A stretch of DNA of 64,000 nt from Candidatus Altimarinota bacterium (GTDB taxonomy: Bacteria; Patescibacteria; JAEDAM01; BD1-5; UBA2023): NCBI GenBank assembly GCA_018457335.1, contig JAGYHI010000001.1:1-64000 (forward strand), given 5' to 3'. Positions 42,012 to 54,139 of this stretch are shown piece by piece. The notes under the pieces were generated by a model. That model ran no database searches. It saw nothing but the letters and a program-made list of their open reading frames with translations, and was not told where the DNA came from. Both the position numbers and the translations under genes were made by a program. The stretch's first letter is position 1. Each line of letters starts with the position of its first letter.

Positions 42012-43730
42012 ATGAAACCTTTTAAAAAATACATTCTCGTTGCTTCTCTACTCTCAGTTATCTGTATTGGTGGGATTTTTGCGACGGACGACAGTAATTC
42101 ATTCGAAAAATTTTCTTTTAAAAATAATGATGCCACTTGCTCAGACGGGAAAATTTGCAAAGACAACGATATTTGGAGATTTGCAGTGAAAAATATCCTC
42201 ATCTTTGACAGTGACCGTGACTCATACCAAAATCAAAAATATCGTGGAGTCTTGCAAGGCGATATTTTCAGTAGTCTTTTTGGAAAATTTGAAATCAAAA
42301 GTCAGGATGAGGGCGACACTGGATTTATCCTCAAAGATACCGACAAGACAAAATGTGGAGAAAAACAACATACATACAGCGTCACTGGAAGTATTATTAG
42401 TCCACTTTTTGGAGTCTTACAAGTCGATGAAAGCAAGTCACTTTTTTGTCCAAAAAGCCTCGAAACTTTTATTGTATTCCACTCAGAGTGACTCCCAAAA
42501 AAACTCCTCTACAATCTCGGCTGGAAAAAAGAAAATGAAGAAAAACTCGAGCAGGATTTCAATGTATCTTTTAGTGGGACCGCAGTCGAAAATATCTTTG
42601 AAAAACAACAAGTCCTCATCACTGGAATCGCTAATCTCGACGGAAATAAAAATAATCTCTTCAATGAATCTGGGGACACTGGCATCAATGAAATCAACTC
42701 ATCACGAGGCGTAATACCGATTATGTCCGAAGAAATAGAACACAGAATCGCTCTTCTTACCCGAAATGCACCAGCTACCACAAAACAATATATTGATACT
42801 CAAATTCGCTCTTTTGATGCTGACAGTGCCACAGTAAAAATTGATTGAGAAAATATTTTTTATTATAATTATAAAGGAAAATCAAGAATTCTTCCAAGTA
42901 ATTCAAAAGAAATTAATAAATGACATATTGTACGACTCGAAACGGTCTCGAAAAAATTTAAAAAAAGTGTACCAAAAAAATATCATATCCCAATCACAGG
43001 AAAAAATACTCTCATTGTCGAGGGGGCAAATATTTACATAAATGCTGATTTACACAATACCGATGATAAAACTTCTCTGCTCACTATTATCGCAAAACGC
43101 GACAAAAATAACAATGGTGGAAACATTTATGTTGATCCAGATGTAACTAATATTGACGCAATTTTAATAGCAGATGGAAGTTTATTAAGTTACCGAGATG
43201 GGAAAATCCTCAATCGAAATACTGACAATAATTGACTACTGGCACGCCAGCTCTATATATATGGAACAATTTTTACGAAAAATACAATTGGTTCGAAAAA
43301 AATCCCATACGACGCAGATTTATATCGTATAAAAGATATCAAAAAATTTGCAGATAAAAAAGAAAATATTTACGACCTTGCAAACTTACGAGGATTTCAA
43401 GTCAAATATGCAAATCCACAAAAAGTAGAGAGTAATTGTGGAGGTAAAAAATCCAATGGAAAACAAAACTGGTACTGGACTGCAGGATTTACTATAAATA
43501 CGACTGAAGATAAACTCACTAAAAATCTAAAATACGCTTGGGCTGGAAAACGAAAGTGTTTTAATAACGATATTAATAAAGATATACCAGATAATTTAAA
43601 TCATTTAACTCAAGGAATGGATTTCGGAGCAGGACAACAAAAATTACGCACTACCAATAAAACAAATTCTCTTATTATAGAATATAATCCGACTATTCGT
43701 AGTAATATTCCATTTGTTCTAGAAAAGTAA
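42012..43730 (+). CDS. exported 572-residue protein, copy 2
   Basis: Identical to the gene at 25170-26888. Signal peptide present; four TGA codons read as Gly; last gene of the mirrored surface operon. Confidence 0.7.
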
Positions 43731-43756
43731 AAATTTACCTTTTATACTAATATTTT

Positions 43757-43789
43757 AAAAAAATCTCAGTTTATAAACTGAGATTTTTT
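43757..43789. terminator. bidirectional terminator, copy 2
   Basis: Mirror of 25111-25143 (ATCTCAGTTTATAAACTGAGAT core). Confidence 0.9.
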
Positions 43790-44153
43790 ATTTTATTTTC
43801 TGTTTTTCTTGCTCAATTTTAAAAATCATATAATCAAGATACTGAGAAAGAAGAGTACGAGTCATTTGAGAAATTTTTGGATGCTTTTGAATCGCTTGTT
43901 TTTTAAGAGAAAGACTTGTTTGTATGTTTATAAAAGCTTTTTTTCGGTTTTCAAGATTTGGATACATCTTGGTAAGATTTTGAGACAAAGTAGCAACAAT
44001 TGAATCTCCCTGCACTTTATAAGCCTCAAGAATATATCCCTGAATCGTCGCTGTATAAGATTTTTCACTCGCAAAAACCTCCTGTGTAGATAGCGACGAA
44101 AAGCCGACACAAGCTATAAAAATACCAAGGATGCTGCGAGATAAAATTTTCAT
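43788..44153 (-). CDS. small secreted protein, copy 2
   Basis: Identical to the gene at 24747-25112; 121 residues with a signal peptide ending at VFA. Family unknown. Confidence 0.63.
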   Translation of the reverse strand: MKILSRSILGIFIACVGFSSLSTQEVFASEKSYTATIQGYILEAYKVQGDSIVATLSQNLTKMYPNLENRKKAFINIQTSLSLKKQAIQKHPKISQMTRTLLSQYLDYMIFKIEQEKQKIK

Positions 44154-44234
44154 ACCGTGAAATATATACAAAAACATAAAAAAATCAAGGGGAATTGTGT
44201 GAATTTTATGTGAAGAAATATTTTTAAAATATTT

Positions 44235-45089
44235 TTATACATTATTTTTCTTTATTTTGCAAGTTCTATGCTCAATTTTACACCAAGACACAAAATCATC
44301 GTGATAGAGAAAAATATCTCATTTTTGGGTTTTTTCAAGATTTTCAAGAATAATCTCTTTTCACTGGATAAGTCTTTCCTTTTGTTTTTTGGTGATTTCT
44401 TGGTGGAGAAAATGTGGAAAAAGATTTTTGTAAGAAATCAAATTTTGCAAGGAAATTTCATCGAGTAAAAAAGAATCCTGTAAAGTCAAATCTCCTCACG
44501 GCAAATGTAAAATCTCGCGCCGAAGCATCGAAATATATCCACCATCTACATCATACCACTTCCCTATCTCAGGTGCCAGTGAACGAATATACCCCCCAGA
44601 AGAAATCCTCAGTCGAACTGTAACTTCATACGGTTTTTGTGAAATTATTTCTGCATTTTTTATCGTGATTTTTCGCTTTGGAATCTCGAAATTTTTACCT
44701 TGTCTCGCAAGATCGTAGGCTCGCACTCCGTCGATATGAAGCGCGCTGTATTTTGGTGGGATTTGCTCAGTCAAATTTTCAAGTCAAACAATCAAATCAA
44801 TATCAGAGATTTTTTGATAGTTTTTTGTATCAACTGGCTCAACTTCTGTCCCTAGATCCAAACTTTCAGTTTTACCGTCAAGTCTCACTGTAAAGGAATA
44901 GGTTTTGTCACAGCCTTCGAGCGCTGGAATGAGCTTAGTACTATTTTCCGTCGCAATCAAAAGAATCCCGCTTGCAAGCGGGTCTAAGGTTCCAGTGTGT
45001 CCCATTTTTTTGATATTAAATTTTTTTCGAAGCCGGCGAATTACATCAAAACTGGAAAGTCAAAGTGGTTTATCTATGAGAAAAAACAT
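44235..45089 (-). CDS. truB: tRNA pseudouridine-55 synthase, copy 2
   Basis: Identical to the gene at 23811-24665, with Asp36 in GTLDPLASG and TGA-Gly in KPLGLSS. It follows lepB copy 2. Confidence 0.9.
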
Positions 45090-45091
45090 AC

Positions 45092-45925
45092 TTATTTGAG
45101 TTCTGGATATTCAGCATTTCTTGGAGTATCAAAAAATCTCGGCTGACGAAGCCATTTAAGGGTTCAAAGTTTTGGAATTTTTAAAGGATTAAGACTAAAT
45201 TCTCCGTCAAAGAGATCAAAATGTCCAAAATCGAGAAGTACCCGACCAATAATATCCTTTCTTGCAGCAAAATGAGTAGCTCACTCACGAAAACAATCAT
45301 GGAAACAACTTCGAGAATCAGCAGAGTTAAGGCGATTATCTCCCATTACCCAATAAAATCCTTGTGGAATTTTAAATTCTTTCTCAGTCACAGAACTTGG
45401 TAGGTTGGTTTGTCACTCATTAATCACAGAAAGATAATCTTCAGACAACTCAATGAAACTTTCTGATTTTGGTTTTTTAATAGAAACTTTTCCATTTTCA
45501 AATCGAATTGTGTCCCCTGGCATTCCAACAATTCTCTTGATATAATATGGTTTTGTCGGATCAACATGCGGTGTAATCACAACTACATCTCATCGTTTTG
45601 GATCACCAATGTGAATAGGGATTTTTTTAAAAAGTTCTGCTCATTTTTCAATGAAAGTTTTTTCAGATGCTCCAGTGATAAAATTATCAAACTGAGTATC
45701 AAAATTAAGATATGAAAATTTATCGATCAAAATATACTCTCCATCATGATAAGAAGCCTCCATAGAGCTTCCAGAAATACGAAAAGGCGTCACGATAAAA
45801 GAGCGCACTAAAAGGACAATAATCAATAAAATTACAAAATCTCTTAGGAATTTTATAAAATCCATAAAAGTTGAATTGGTTTCTCGAAGTTCTTGATTCG
45901 CTCGATAAATTGAATGATCTGACAT
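45092..45925 (-). CDS. lepB: signal peptidase I, copy 2
   Basis: Identical to the gene at 22975-23808, with the Ser54/Lys130 dyad and TGA-Gly in PKRGDVVV. It follows secA copy 2 by 14 bp. Confidence 0.92.
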
Positions 45926-45939
45926 AAAAAGAAAATAAA

Positions 45940-48900
45940 TTATAAATTTTTTCCGTGACAAGTTTTAAACTTTTTTCCGCTTCCACACGGACATTGTGCA
46001 TTTTTTGGAGTATTATTCATATCAATATTTTCTGGATTTTGTTGTGGAGTCTGCACTTTGATTACTCGTACTCCATCATTTGATTCTACCTTTTCAGTAT
46101 TTGGAAGACCTGGAAAGTCATCAGAGATTTTTTGTAGTAAATTAGCTGATTCATGTGAGGCTGTCGCCGTCTCTGTATAGTCGCTTCGCAGTGCACTTTC
46201 GAGTTCGACACTCTCGATGGCTTCTGCTGGTTTTGCTGTCAAGAGAGCTTTGATGACACGGAATTCGAGATCATTTATGAGATTCATAAATCCTTCATAC
46301 GCGCGCTCCTTATAGACGACAAGCGGATTTTTTTGAGCGTATCCCTCAAAGGCGACCTCTTCACGAAGGTGTGCCATTTTGTCGATATGCTGCATCCACA
46401 TCTCATCGATACTCGCAAGTGTAAGTTGTCTTTCAAAGTCCGAAAAAGTCTCCTCATCTCCTTGAGAGCGAAGATTTTCTATCTTTCCAGCGAGTAGAGT
46501 TTTTACTCGAGTAAGCATATCTTCTGAGGTCTCGATATTTGCCACATCATCTCGTGAAATCACTTCACTTTCTGCAAAATCATTGATTTCTTTGACGATA
46601 TCCGTCACATAAGCCGAGTCAATTTCGTTATGAATATCATACACACTCGATACGATTGATTGGATTTGGTGTTCGAGCATATCGAGGATTTCCTGATGAA
46701 TATCATTCCCTTTCAAGATTCGATTTCGTCGCGCATAGATCGCAAGACGGTGTTGATTGAGGACATCATCATACTCGAGAATATGTTTTCGGATATCAAA
46801 ATTTCGACCTTCCACTTGTTTTTGGATTGATTCGATATTTCGTGTGAGCATTTTTGACTCGACAAGTGGGTCATTTTCTGGGTGTGACTCAAATCGAGCA
46901 AGGATAGAAAAGAGTTTATTTCCACCAAAAATTCGCATGATATCATCCTGTGGAGAAATCATAAATTGCGAAAGTCCAGGATCTCCCTGACGACCGGATC
47001 GCCCACGAAGTTGGTTGTCGATTCGACGCGTTTCGTGTTTTTCTGTACCGATAATGTAGAGTCCACCAAGTGGGTATTCTTGTTTTCCGGCTTTTCCTTC
47101 GATAGTGACCGTACCAGAGAGGTTTCGTACGCGATCATCTATCTTGATATCAGTACCACGACCGGCCATATTTGTCGCGATCGTCACGGCTTTGTATTTT
47201 CCGGCAGCACCGACGATTTCAGCCTCCTTGCTGTCGTGTTTTGCATTGAGGACATTATGTGGAATATTTTTTTGTTCGAGAAGATGAGAAAGGTATTCAC
47301 TTTTTGCAACACTGACAGTACCAATAAGTACTGGCTGACCTTTTTCGTAGAGTTTTTCGACGAGATTTGTGATGTAGTCAAATTTTCCTTTTTCACTTCG
47401 GAAAAGCAAGTCTCCGCGATCCTCTCGGATTACTGGACGATTTGTCGGCACACATATGACCTCCAGATTATATATTTTATAAAATTCTTCTTCCTCAGTT
47501 TTTGCGGTACCAGTCATACCAGAGAGTTTTTTGTAGAGTCGGAAATAATTTTGGAAAGTCACTGAAGCAAGCGTTCGAGATTCTTCTTGGATGGTTGCAT
47601 TTTCTTTTGCCTCGATCGCTTGATGAAGCCCATCTGAATAGCGTCGCCCTGGCAAAACTCGACCTGTATGCTCGTCGATAATCATAATCTCATCATTTCG
47701 AAGAAGATAGTCGATATCTTTTTTGTACACAGTTGATGCTTTGAGGGCGTTTTCAATGTGATGAATATCGTTGTAGTGCTGAGAAACATAGATATTATCA
47801 ACGCCAAGAATTTTTTCGAGCGCATTAATTCCCTCTTCTGTAAGGGTCGCAGTTTTTTGTTTTTCGTCGATTTTATAGTCGGTATTTTCAGAGAGTTTGC
47901 GAGCAATCGCAGCAAATCGCATATACTGACTGGTTGGCTCAGCAGACGGCGCCGAGATAATAAGTGGTGTACGAGCCTCATCCAGCCAATTGCAATCAAC
48001 CTCAGCGGCAGACGCATCATTTCGAAGAAGATAGTCGATATCTTTTTTGTACACAGTTGATGCTTTGAGGGCGTTTTCAATGTGATGAATATCGTTGTAG
48101 TGCTGAGAAACATAGATATTATCAACGCCAAGAATTTTTTCGAGCGCATTAATTCCCTCTTCTGTAAGGGTCGCAGTTTTTTGTTTTTCGTCGATTTTAT
48201 AGTCGGTATTTTCAGAGAGTTTGCGAGCAATCGCAGCAAATCGCATATACTGACTGGTTGGCTCAGCAGACGGCGCCGAGATAATAAGTGGTGTACGAGC
48301 CTCATCAACCAAAATGCTATCAACCTCATCGATAATCGCATACCAAAGCGTACTCATCACACGATTTTCATCCGAAACCGCCATATTATCACGCAGATAA
48401 TCAAATCCGAGTTCGTTATTCGTTGCATAGACGACATCTCGACTGTATGAATGCTTTTTCTCTTCAAAACTCTGCCCATGAGAAATCACCCCGACAGAGA
48501 GCCCGAGCGCTTTATAGATAATTCCCATTTCTTTCGCATCACGACGAGCCAAATAATCATTGACTGTGACGATGTGGACACTATTTCCGACAAGCGCATT
48601 GAGGTAGGCAGCAATGGTCGCGACGAGAGTTTTACCTTCTCCGGTTTTCATCTCGGAGATATTTCCATCATGAAGTGCAAGGGCACCAAGCATCTGCACA
48701 TCATACGGCACCATATTCCACTCAAATTGTGTATTGGCATCGAGTTCGAAAGTCTGCCCGTGAATAAGTTCACAAGTCCTTCGATGAAGCGCAAAAGCCT
48801 CATGTTTTATAGTTTCTAGGATTTCTTTGATTTTTTTCTTGTCATCATCATCTGTGATATCGAGCCCTTCAAATTTACTCTGAAATTCGTGAGTTTTTGC

Positions 48901-49035
48901 CTGGACTTGTTCGAGAGAAGTAATTTCATCACGGTATTTTGCTTCGATTTTTTTGATCGCTTCGAGTTCTTTTCGGTATGATTGTAGTTTTTTTTCTGAT
49001 GGATCACCAAAAATTTTAGTAAGAAATGAAAACAT
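45940..49035 (-). CDS. secA: SecA with duplicated PPXD region, copy 2
   Basis: Identical to the gene at 19865-22960, including the 108-residue tandem duplication and its diverged 33-bp junction (47691-48339). The duplication therefore predates or shares the event that made the inverted copy. Confidence 0.9.
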   Translation of the reverse strand: MFSFLTKIFGDPSEKKLQSYRKELEAIKKIEAKYRDEITSLEQVQAKTHEFQSKFEGLDITDDDDKKKIKEILETIKHEAFALHRRTCELIHGQTFELDANTQFEWNMVPYDVQMLGALALHDGNISEMKTGEGKTLVATIAAYLNALVGNSVHIVTVNDYLARRDAKEMGIIYKALGLSVGVISHGQSFEEKKHSYSRDVVYATNNELGFDYLRDNMAVSDENRVMSTLWYAIIDEVDSILVDEARTPLIISAPSAEPTSQYMRFAAIARKLSENTDYKIDEKQKTATLTEEGINALEKILGVDNIYVSQHYNDIHHIENALKASTVYKKDIDYLLRNDASAAEVDCNWLDEARTPLIISAPSAEPTSQYMRFAAIARKLSENTDYKIDEKQKTATLTEEGINALEKILGVDNIYVSQHYNDIHHIENALKASTVYKKDIDYLLRNDEIMIIDEHTGRVLPGRRYSDGLHQAIEAKENATIQEESRTLASVTFQNYFRLYKKLSGMTGTAKTEEEEFYKIYNLEVICVPTNRPVIREDRGDLLFRSEKGKFDYITNLVEKLYEKGQPVLIGTVSVAKSEYLSHLLEQKNIPHNVLNAKHDSKEAEIVGAAGKYKAVTIATNMAGRGTDIKIDDRVRNLSGTVTIEGKAGKQEYPLGGLYIIGTEKHETRRIDNQLRGRSGRQGDPGLSQFMISPQDDIMRIFGGNKLFSILARFESHPENDPLVESKMLTRNIESIQKQVEGRNFDIRKHILEYDDVLNQHRLAIYARRNRILKGNDIHQEILDMLEHQIQSIVSSVYDIHNEIDSAYVTDIVKEINDFAESEVISRDDVANIETSEDMLTRVKTLLAGKIENLRSQGDEETFSDFERQLTLASIDEMWMQHIDKMAHLREEVAFEGYAQKNPLVVYKERAYEGFMNLINDLEFRVIKALLTAKPAEAIESVELESALRSDYTETATASHESANLLQKISDDFPGLPNTEKVESNDGVRVIKVQTPQQNPENIDMNNTPKNAQCPCGSGKKFKTCHGKNL
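47691..48339 (-). repeat. tandem duplication inside secA, copy 2
   Basis: Mirror of 20561-21209, identical in sequence and 324-bp period. Confidence 0.93.
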
Positions 49036-49058
49036 ATATAAAATTAAATTGCCGACAC

Positions 49059-49086
49059 AGTATATAGAAAAATTGTTTTTTTTCAA
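49059..49086 (-). promoter_or_regulatory. secA promoter, copy 2
   Basis: Mirror of 19814-19841 (TTGAAA/TATACT on the minus strand). Confidence 0.6.
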
Positions 49087-49137
49087 ATGATTTATCAAAG
49101 GAAATGGTGCTTTTTTTGGGAAAAATAGCATTTTTAA

Positions 49138-49166
49138 TTGACAAAAATAAAAAATTATGATATAAT
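49138..49166 (+). promoter_or_regulatory. consensus promoter of the small membrane protein gene, copy 2
   Basis: TTGACA (49138-49143), 17 bp, TATAAT (49161-49166) with TG one base upstream. Confidence 0.85.
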
Positions 49167-49173
49167 TATCACA

Positions 49174-49240
49174 TCTTTTGATAAATTATCTTTAAATTTT
49201 TAAAAGTATAATTCTATCAAAAGATAGAGTTGTACTTTTA
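49174..49240 (+). promoter_or_regulatory. leader with two mutually exclusive hairpins, copy 2
   Basis: Hairpin 1 at 49174-49224 and hairpin 2 at 49201-49240 share 49201-49224. Shine-Dalgarno GGAGGTG at 49252-49258. Mirror of 19660-19726. Confidence 0.6.
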
Positions 49241-49262
49241 TATAAGCACTCGGAGGTGCAAA

Positions 49263-49646
49263 ATGAACGAATTGTTAAACAATAAATATGTGCGTAATAT
49301 TATAATTCCTTTATTAGGAGTAATAATAGGAATTGTGAATTATTATAGCAATATAAGCGTATGGCAAGATTTAATATGTTTGGTTTTTTTATTAATTGTC
49401 TTAAAAAGTGGTGTAGTAGAAATGAAAATTTTAGATGATAATTTACAATTTTCAATCTTGAAAGGTTCTATACTTATACTTTTACACCTAGGGGCAATGT
49501 TCCTTGTAATTGCAGTATTCATATATAGTGTACTATATGTTGAAAAATCTTATATGATGATATTTCTTGTCACTTTTATGTACATATTCTCACTTCTTGT
49601 ACCTTGCTTAATGGGTACAACTACAATAATCCGTAAAAAATTTTAA
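49263..49646 (+). CDS. 4-TM membrane protein with regulated leader, copy 2
   Basis: Identical to the gene at 19254-19637; 127 residues, four hydrophobic helices, strong Shine-Dalgarno. Family unknown. Confidence 0.63.
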   Translation: MNELLNNKYVRNIIIPLLGVIIGIVNYYSNISVWQDLICLVFLLIVLKSGVVEMKILDDNLQFSILKGSILILLHLGAMFLVIAVFIYSVLYVEKSYMMIFLVTFMYIFSLLVPCLMGTTTIIRKKF

Positions 49647-49662
49647 TTTTATTACGGACTTC

Positions 49663-49690
49663 AAGTCCTCATTAGAAATGGGGACTTTTC
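49663..49690 (+). terminator. terminator of the small membrane protein gene, copy 2
   Basis: AAGTCCTCAT/ATGGGGACTT stem followed by TTTTC; mirror of 19210-19237. Confidence 0.7.
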
Positions 49691-49704
49691 ATTTTTACAA
49701 TCAC

Positions 49705-49733
49705 AAAAAAAGACCTTATATAAGGTCTTTTTT
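49705..49733 (-). terminator. tig terminator, copy 2
   Basis: Mirror of 19167-19195; GACCTTATATAAGGTC core with A/T runs. Confidence 0.88.
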
Positions 49734-49754
49734 ATTTATTTTTTCAAATATTTT

Positions 49755-51083
49755 CTATTCAAAAAACATTTCTACTACTTGTTTGTAGGCAAGTCGATTT
49801 TTGACATCTTCGTATGTTGGGTCACCTGGGATAAGTTTTTTCTCGAGTCGCTCGATGACTTCTGGGGAACCGTAGGCCTCGATGATGAGAGCGATTTCCG
49901 CTTTCATATCTTTTTCTGTTGGTTCTACTTTTTTGATTTTTCGGATTTCTGAGAGGATAAGTTCTGCTCGGAGTCGTCGCTCTGCTTCTGGTCGTACCAC
50001 GTCTTTTTTATATGTTTCTTCATCCATTTTTACATGTTCGAGGTAGTTTTTAATGTCGAGTCCTTGTTGTCGGATTTGTTCGCTGTGCTCGAGAAAGACT
50101 TGATCAGTTTCTCGACCGATAAGTGCTGGACCGATTTCGAGAGTTGTGATTTTTTCGAGTTTTTCCATGAGAGTGACCTCATCTTTTTGTCGCGCTTCGG
50201 CTTGTTTTCGGTCTGTGATTTCTTTTTTGAGGATCTCTTTAAATCCTTCTAGGTCAGTTTTCTTCCCTCGAAGTTGCTCGATAAATTCTTCTGTAAATTC
50301 CGGAGTGTGTGGTTTTTCGATTTTCTCGACCGTCGCTTCAAAATACACTTTTCGCCCTTTGAAATCATCACTATGATAGTCATCTGGGAAAGTAATATCA
50401 AAATCTACTTTGTCTCCAACTTTCGCACCGATGAGTTTGTCTTCAAATCCTGGAATAAATGATCCAGAACCGATCACGAGTGGATGACTTGGAACATAGG
50501 TTTCATTGATTGGCGCACCACCTTTTTTATCGTATCCTTGTGCTGTGATAGTTGCTCGGTCTCCTTTTTCGATGGTTTCATTTGAAGTGTCGGCTCCGTC
50601 GTCGGCTTTTTTACCAGCCTCATGGAAGTGAGTAAATCGAGTCTTAATAGCATCGAGCTCTTCTTCGACTTCTTTTTTTGTCACTCGGACGCTTGTTTTT
50701 TTGATTTTAATAGCATCGAGTTTTTTCTCGTCGATTTTGACTTCTGGGAAGATTTCTACCTCGAAGACAACTTCGACTGGGTTGACGCTTTTTACTTCTG
50801 TAATATTTCCTGGTGCTGCTGGGATGATTTTTTCTTTTGCGAGAGCCTTTGGATAGAGTTTCTCAATAATGTTATCGAGGGTTTGTCGCTCGAGGACTTC
50901 TTTTCCAAATTCTCGGACGATGACTTTTTCTGGGATTTCTGCACCTTTTTTAAATCCTTTTACAGAGCCATTTTTTTGGACATCTTTGAGGACTTTGTGA
51001 TATTCTTTTTCAAAAGTCGCACCAGATTCTTTGAGAGTCATCTCGATGAGATATGGTTTTTTCTTTTCAAGAGAGATTTGCAT
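49755..51083 (-). CDS. tig: trigger factor, copy 2
   Basis: Identical to the gene at 17817-19145; 442 residues with ribosome-binding, FKBP and C-terminal chaperone regions. Confidence 0.92.
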   Translation of the reverse strand: MQISLEKKKPYLIEMTLKESGATFEKEYHKVLKDVQKNGSVKGFKKGAEIPEKVIVREFGKEVLERQTLDNIIEKLYPKALAKEKIIPAAPGNITEVKSVNPVEVVFEVEIFPEVKIDEKKLDAIKIKKTSVRVTKKEVEEELDAIKTRFTHFHEAGKKADDGADTSNETIEKGDRATITAQGYDKKGGAPINETYVPSHPLVIGSGSFIPGFEDKLIGAKVGDKVDFDITFPDDYHSDDFKGRKVYFEATVEKIEKPHTPEFTEEFIEQLRGKKTDLEGFKEILKKEITDRKQAEARQKDEVTLMEKLEKITTLEIGPALIGRETDQVFLEHSEQIRQQGLDIKNYLEHVKMDEETYKKDVVRPEAERRLRAELILSEIRKIKKVEPTEKDMKAEIALIIEAYGSPEVIERLEKKLIPGDPTYEDVKNRLAYKQVVEMFFE

Positions 51084-51112
51084 AGAGTAAAAAATAAATA
51101 ATAAGCCCAAAG

Positions 51113-51140
51113 AGTATATAAAAAATTCGACAAATTACAA
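51113..51140 (-). promoter_or_regulatory. tig promoter, copy 2
   Basis: Mirror of 17760-17787. Confidence 0.5.
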
Positions 51141-51193
51141 ATTTTTTTTATAATCTCTTGGAAAATTTTTGGGAAATTGGTATGAAAATTACT

Positions 51194-51452
51194 GTCATTT
51201 TGAATTTGTTTCAGAATCTTCAAATTTTCTAAAAAAGTAATTTTTGTCATCCTCGGGCTTGACCCGGGGATCCAGTCAATAAAGAAATTCTTTTTTCCAA
51301 AACCTCACCCCTATACCCCTGTACTTTTGGAGCCAAAAGTACCAAAACCTTTGGTGGTGAAAAAACTCGTTCGCTTACGCTCATTTTTTAATAACTGATT
51401 TTCATCTGACTCAGACAGTTTTCACCCCCAAGCCCCCAACAAACTGGTTTTC
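51194..51452 (+). repeat. composite intergenic repeat A, copy 2
   Basis: Mirror of 17448-17706. In this orientation it reads REP palindrome, CCTCACCCC, GTACTTTTGG/CCAAAAGTAC hairpin, CTCGTTCGC, CTGATTTTCATC, CCCCCAAGCCCCC. Confidence 0.75.
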
Positions 51453-51527
51453 ATTTTTTAAATCTAAAATCCTACAAACTAAAATCTATTTTCTCGTCTC
51501 TAAATCCTACCTTCTAATCACTTCCCT

Positions 51528-53645
51528 ATGAACACACAAAAACTCCTTCAAGACACCACTGATTTTTTACAAAAAATTCATCGACTCAAAAAAGATGATA
51601 TTTTTTTGCTTCGAAGTGTCATAAAAGCACACAATAGCCTCTATCATGAGGAGGAATCGCCGATTATTTCGGATCTTGAGTACGATCAACTTTTTCACGC
51701 GCTTGCAAAACTTGAAGCTGATCACAATATGCTCGACAAAGATTCACCGACGGCGCAACTTGCGATTTTGACGAGTCAGCAATTTGAAAAAATCAAGCAT
51801 CGATACCCAATGATTTCACTTGATAATACCTACAATACTGATGATATTCGGGATTTTGAGTCGCGAATGCGAAATATTTTGAAAGAGAAATCACCGGAAA
51901 AATTTGAATACTACATCCAGCCAAAATACGATGGACTTGGGGTGGCACTGATTTATAAATACGGAGTTTTGGACTTGGCAATCACGCGTGGAAGTGGCGT
52001 AGAAGGTGAAAACATCACACTTGGAGCGAAGGAGATTACAAATATTCCGAAAAAAATCGATGCCATCGAAAAATATGAATACATAGAAGTACGATGAGAA
52101 GTCGTGATGCCAAATGATGTCTTTGAAAAAGTCAATCAAAAAAGGATGGAAGACGGAAAAAAACTTTTTGCAAATCCGCGGAATGCTGCCTCTGGATCAC
52201 TCCGACAAATCAATCCACTTATCACACGCGAGCGAAAACTCCAATTCTTCGCTTACTCGCTTCCACAGGTCGAAAAAGACGAAGTATGAATTGTATGATT
52301 TGACATACTTTCATATCATGACCTCGTAGGTATGCTAAGAAAATGGGGATTTGAGTGTGCAGATTATGGGTTTGGAATTATTTCTGGTGTAGAAAATCTT
52401 ATCAAAATCATCGAAGAAAAAACAAAAAAATACCTCGAAAATACAGCCGAAGATTTTAATTTCGATACTGATGGAATCGTCCTCAAGGCCGATGATATGC
52501 AACTCTGGCACCTACTCGGACACACGGCACACCATCCGAGATATTCGATTGCTTATAAATTTCCAGCCAAACAAGTCCGATCGCAAGTCCTTTCTATCGA
52601 GCATTCTATCGGACGTACGGGGACAATCACTCCAGTAGCAAACCTCGAACCGACCCCAGTCACCGGCGTCATTGTGCGACGCGTTACCCTGCACAACTAT
52701 GATGAACTTGCAAAAAAAGATGTGCGAATTTGAGATTATGTATATATCTCTCGTGCGGGCGAAGTCATACCTGAAATCATCAGCGTCATCGAAAGCGTGC
52801 GAAGCGGAGAAGAAGAAAAAGTCTTTCCACCAAAAAACTGTCCAATGTGTCAAAGCGAACTAATACAAGATGAAGGAAAAGTTGCAATCTACTGTCCAAA
52901 TCGGCACTGTCCTGCAAAAGTCCAAGGACAATTAGAAATGTTTGTATCAAAACAAGGCTTGAACATTGACGGTTTTGGAATCAAGCAAATCGAATTATTT
53001 CTCGATACCGAAATCATCGATGATTTTGCATCAATTTTTGAAATCGAAAAATACCGAGAAAAAATCCTCTCTTTTGAGGGCTACAAACAAAAATCAGTCG
53101 ATAATCTTTTGAAAGCCATAGAAACCGCTCGACACACGACGCTCGCACGAATTTTCACAGCAATCGGAATACTTGGCGTCGGAAAGAAAACTGCACAAGT
53201 ACTCGAAAAATATATGTATGAGAAAAATGGTTTTGAACCAATTTCTATCGACTTTTTACGAAGTATCTCAGCCGAAGAACTCGAAAATATCAAAGATATC
53301 TGACCGGAAACAGCAAAAGGATTTGTACGATTTTTTGAGGAAAATGATGCACGCATCGAGGCACTTCTCGAAAAACTCGATATACAAATCCCAGAGAAAC
53401 AAGAAACTACAGAAAATACGAAACTCTCTGGAAAAATCTTTTGTGTGACAGGAAGTTTTGAAAATATGAGCCGTGACCAAATCCATGATTGGATCGAGAA
53501 AAATGGCGGACAAATCCGCACTAGTGTCAGCAAAGCACTCGACTACCTCGTGGTCGGAGAAAAAGCCGGAAGCAAACAAAAAAAAGCAGAAACATTGGGA
53601 GTGCAATGTATTCTGCTGAGTGAATTATTTGAGATGGGAGGATAA
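51528..53645 (+). CDS. ligA: NAD-dependent DNA ligase, copy 2
   Basis: Identical to the gene at 15255-17372; 705 residues with Lys133 in KYDG, four-Cys zinc finger and BRCT domain; TGA-Gly in VRGEVVM. Confidence 0.93.
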
Positions 53646-53654
53646 AAAGAATTT

Positions 53655-54104
53655 TTAAAAGAAAAAGTTAATAAGAGTTGTGAAAGTAAAAGTCAAAGCC
53701 ATTCCTATGAGCATATTGAGAATAAAAAATGCTACGATAGATTTAGCAGAAAAACTCAGAGTAATAAGTTCATCTTTCAAAACTTTTGCAGTTAAAAAGA
53801 CTGTAAGTATTCCAATAAGTATTGATATAACAAGAAAAAACATCCCAAGATGAGCAAAAAATAAAACGGCTATACTATGTACAATATACAAAGAAACCCC
53901 ATAAATAAGCGACTTCTTAAAACTCATTTCTTGTTTGTAATTTCGTATCATATATCGAATCAGCCAAGCAAAAACAAGAATAAAAATAAGACCGGTAATT
54001 ATCGTTTGTGTCCAACCGATAATCTTACAAGTCATTTCGTTTTTTAAACAAAACTGCATAAATTGCAATGAAGCACTAGCCGCAGAGAGAGCAAATGAAT
54101 TCAT
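53655..54104 (-). CDS. 4-TM membrane protein, copy 2
   Basis: Identical to the gene at 14796-15245; convergent with ligA copy 2. Family unknown. Confidence 0.63.
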   Translation of the reverse strand: MNSFALSAASASLQFMQFCLKNEMTCKIIGWTQTIITGLIFILVFAWLIRYMIRNYKQEMSFKKSLIYGVSLYIVHSIAVLFFAHLGMFFLVISILIGILTVFLTAKVLKDELITLSFSAKSIVAFFILNMLIGMALTFTFTTLINFFF

Positions 54105-54139
54105 AAAAAAGAAAAATAAAAAAATAAACAAACAAAAAA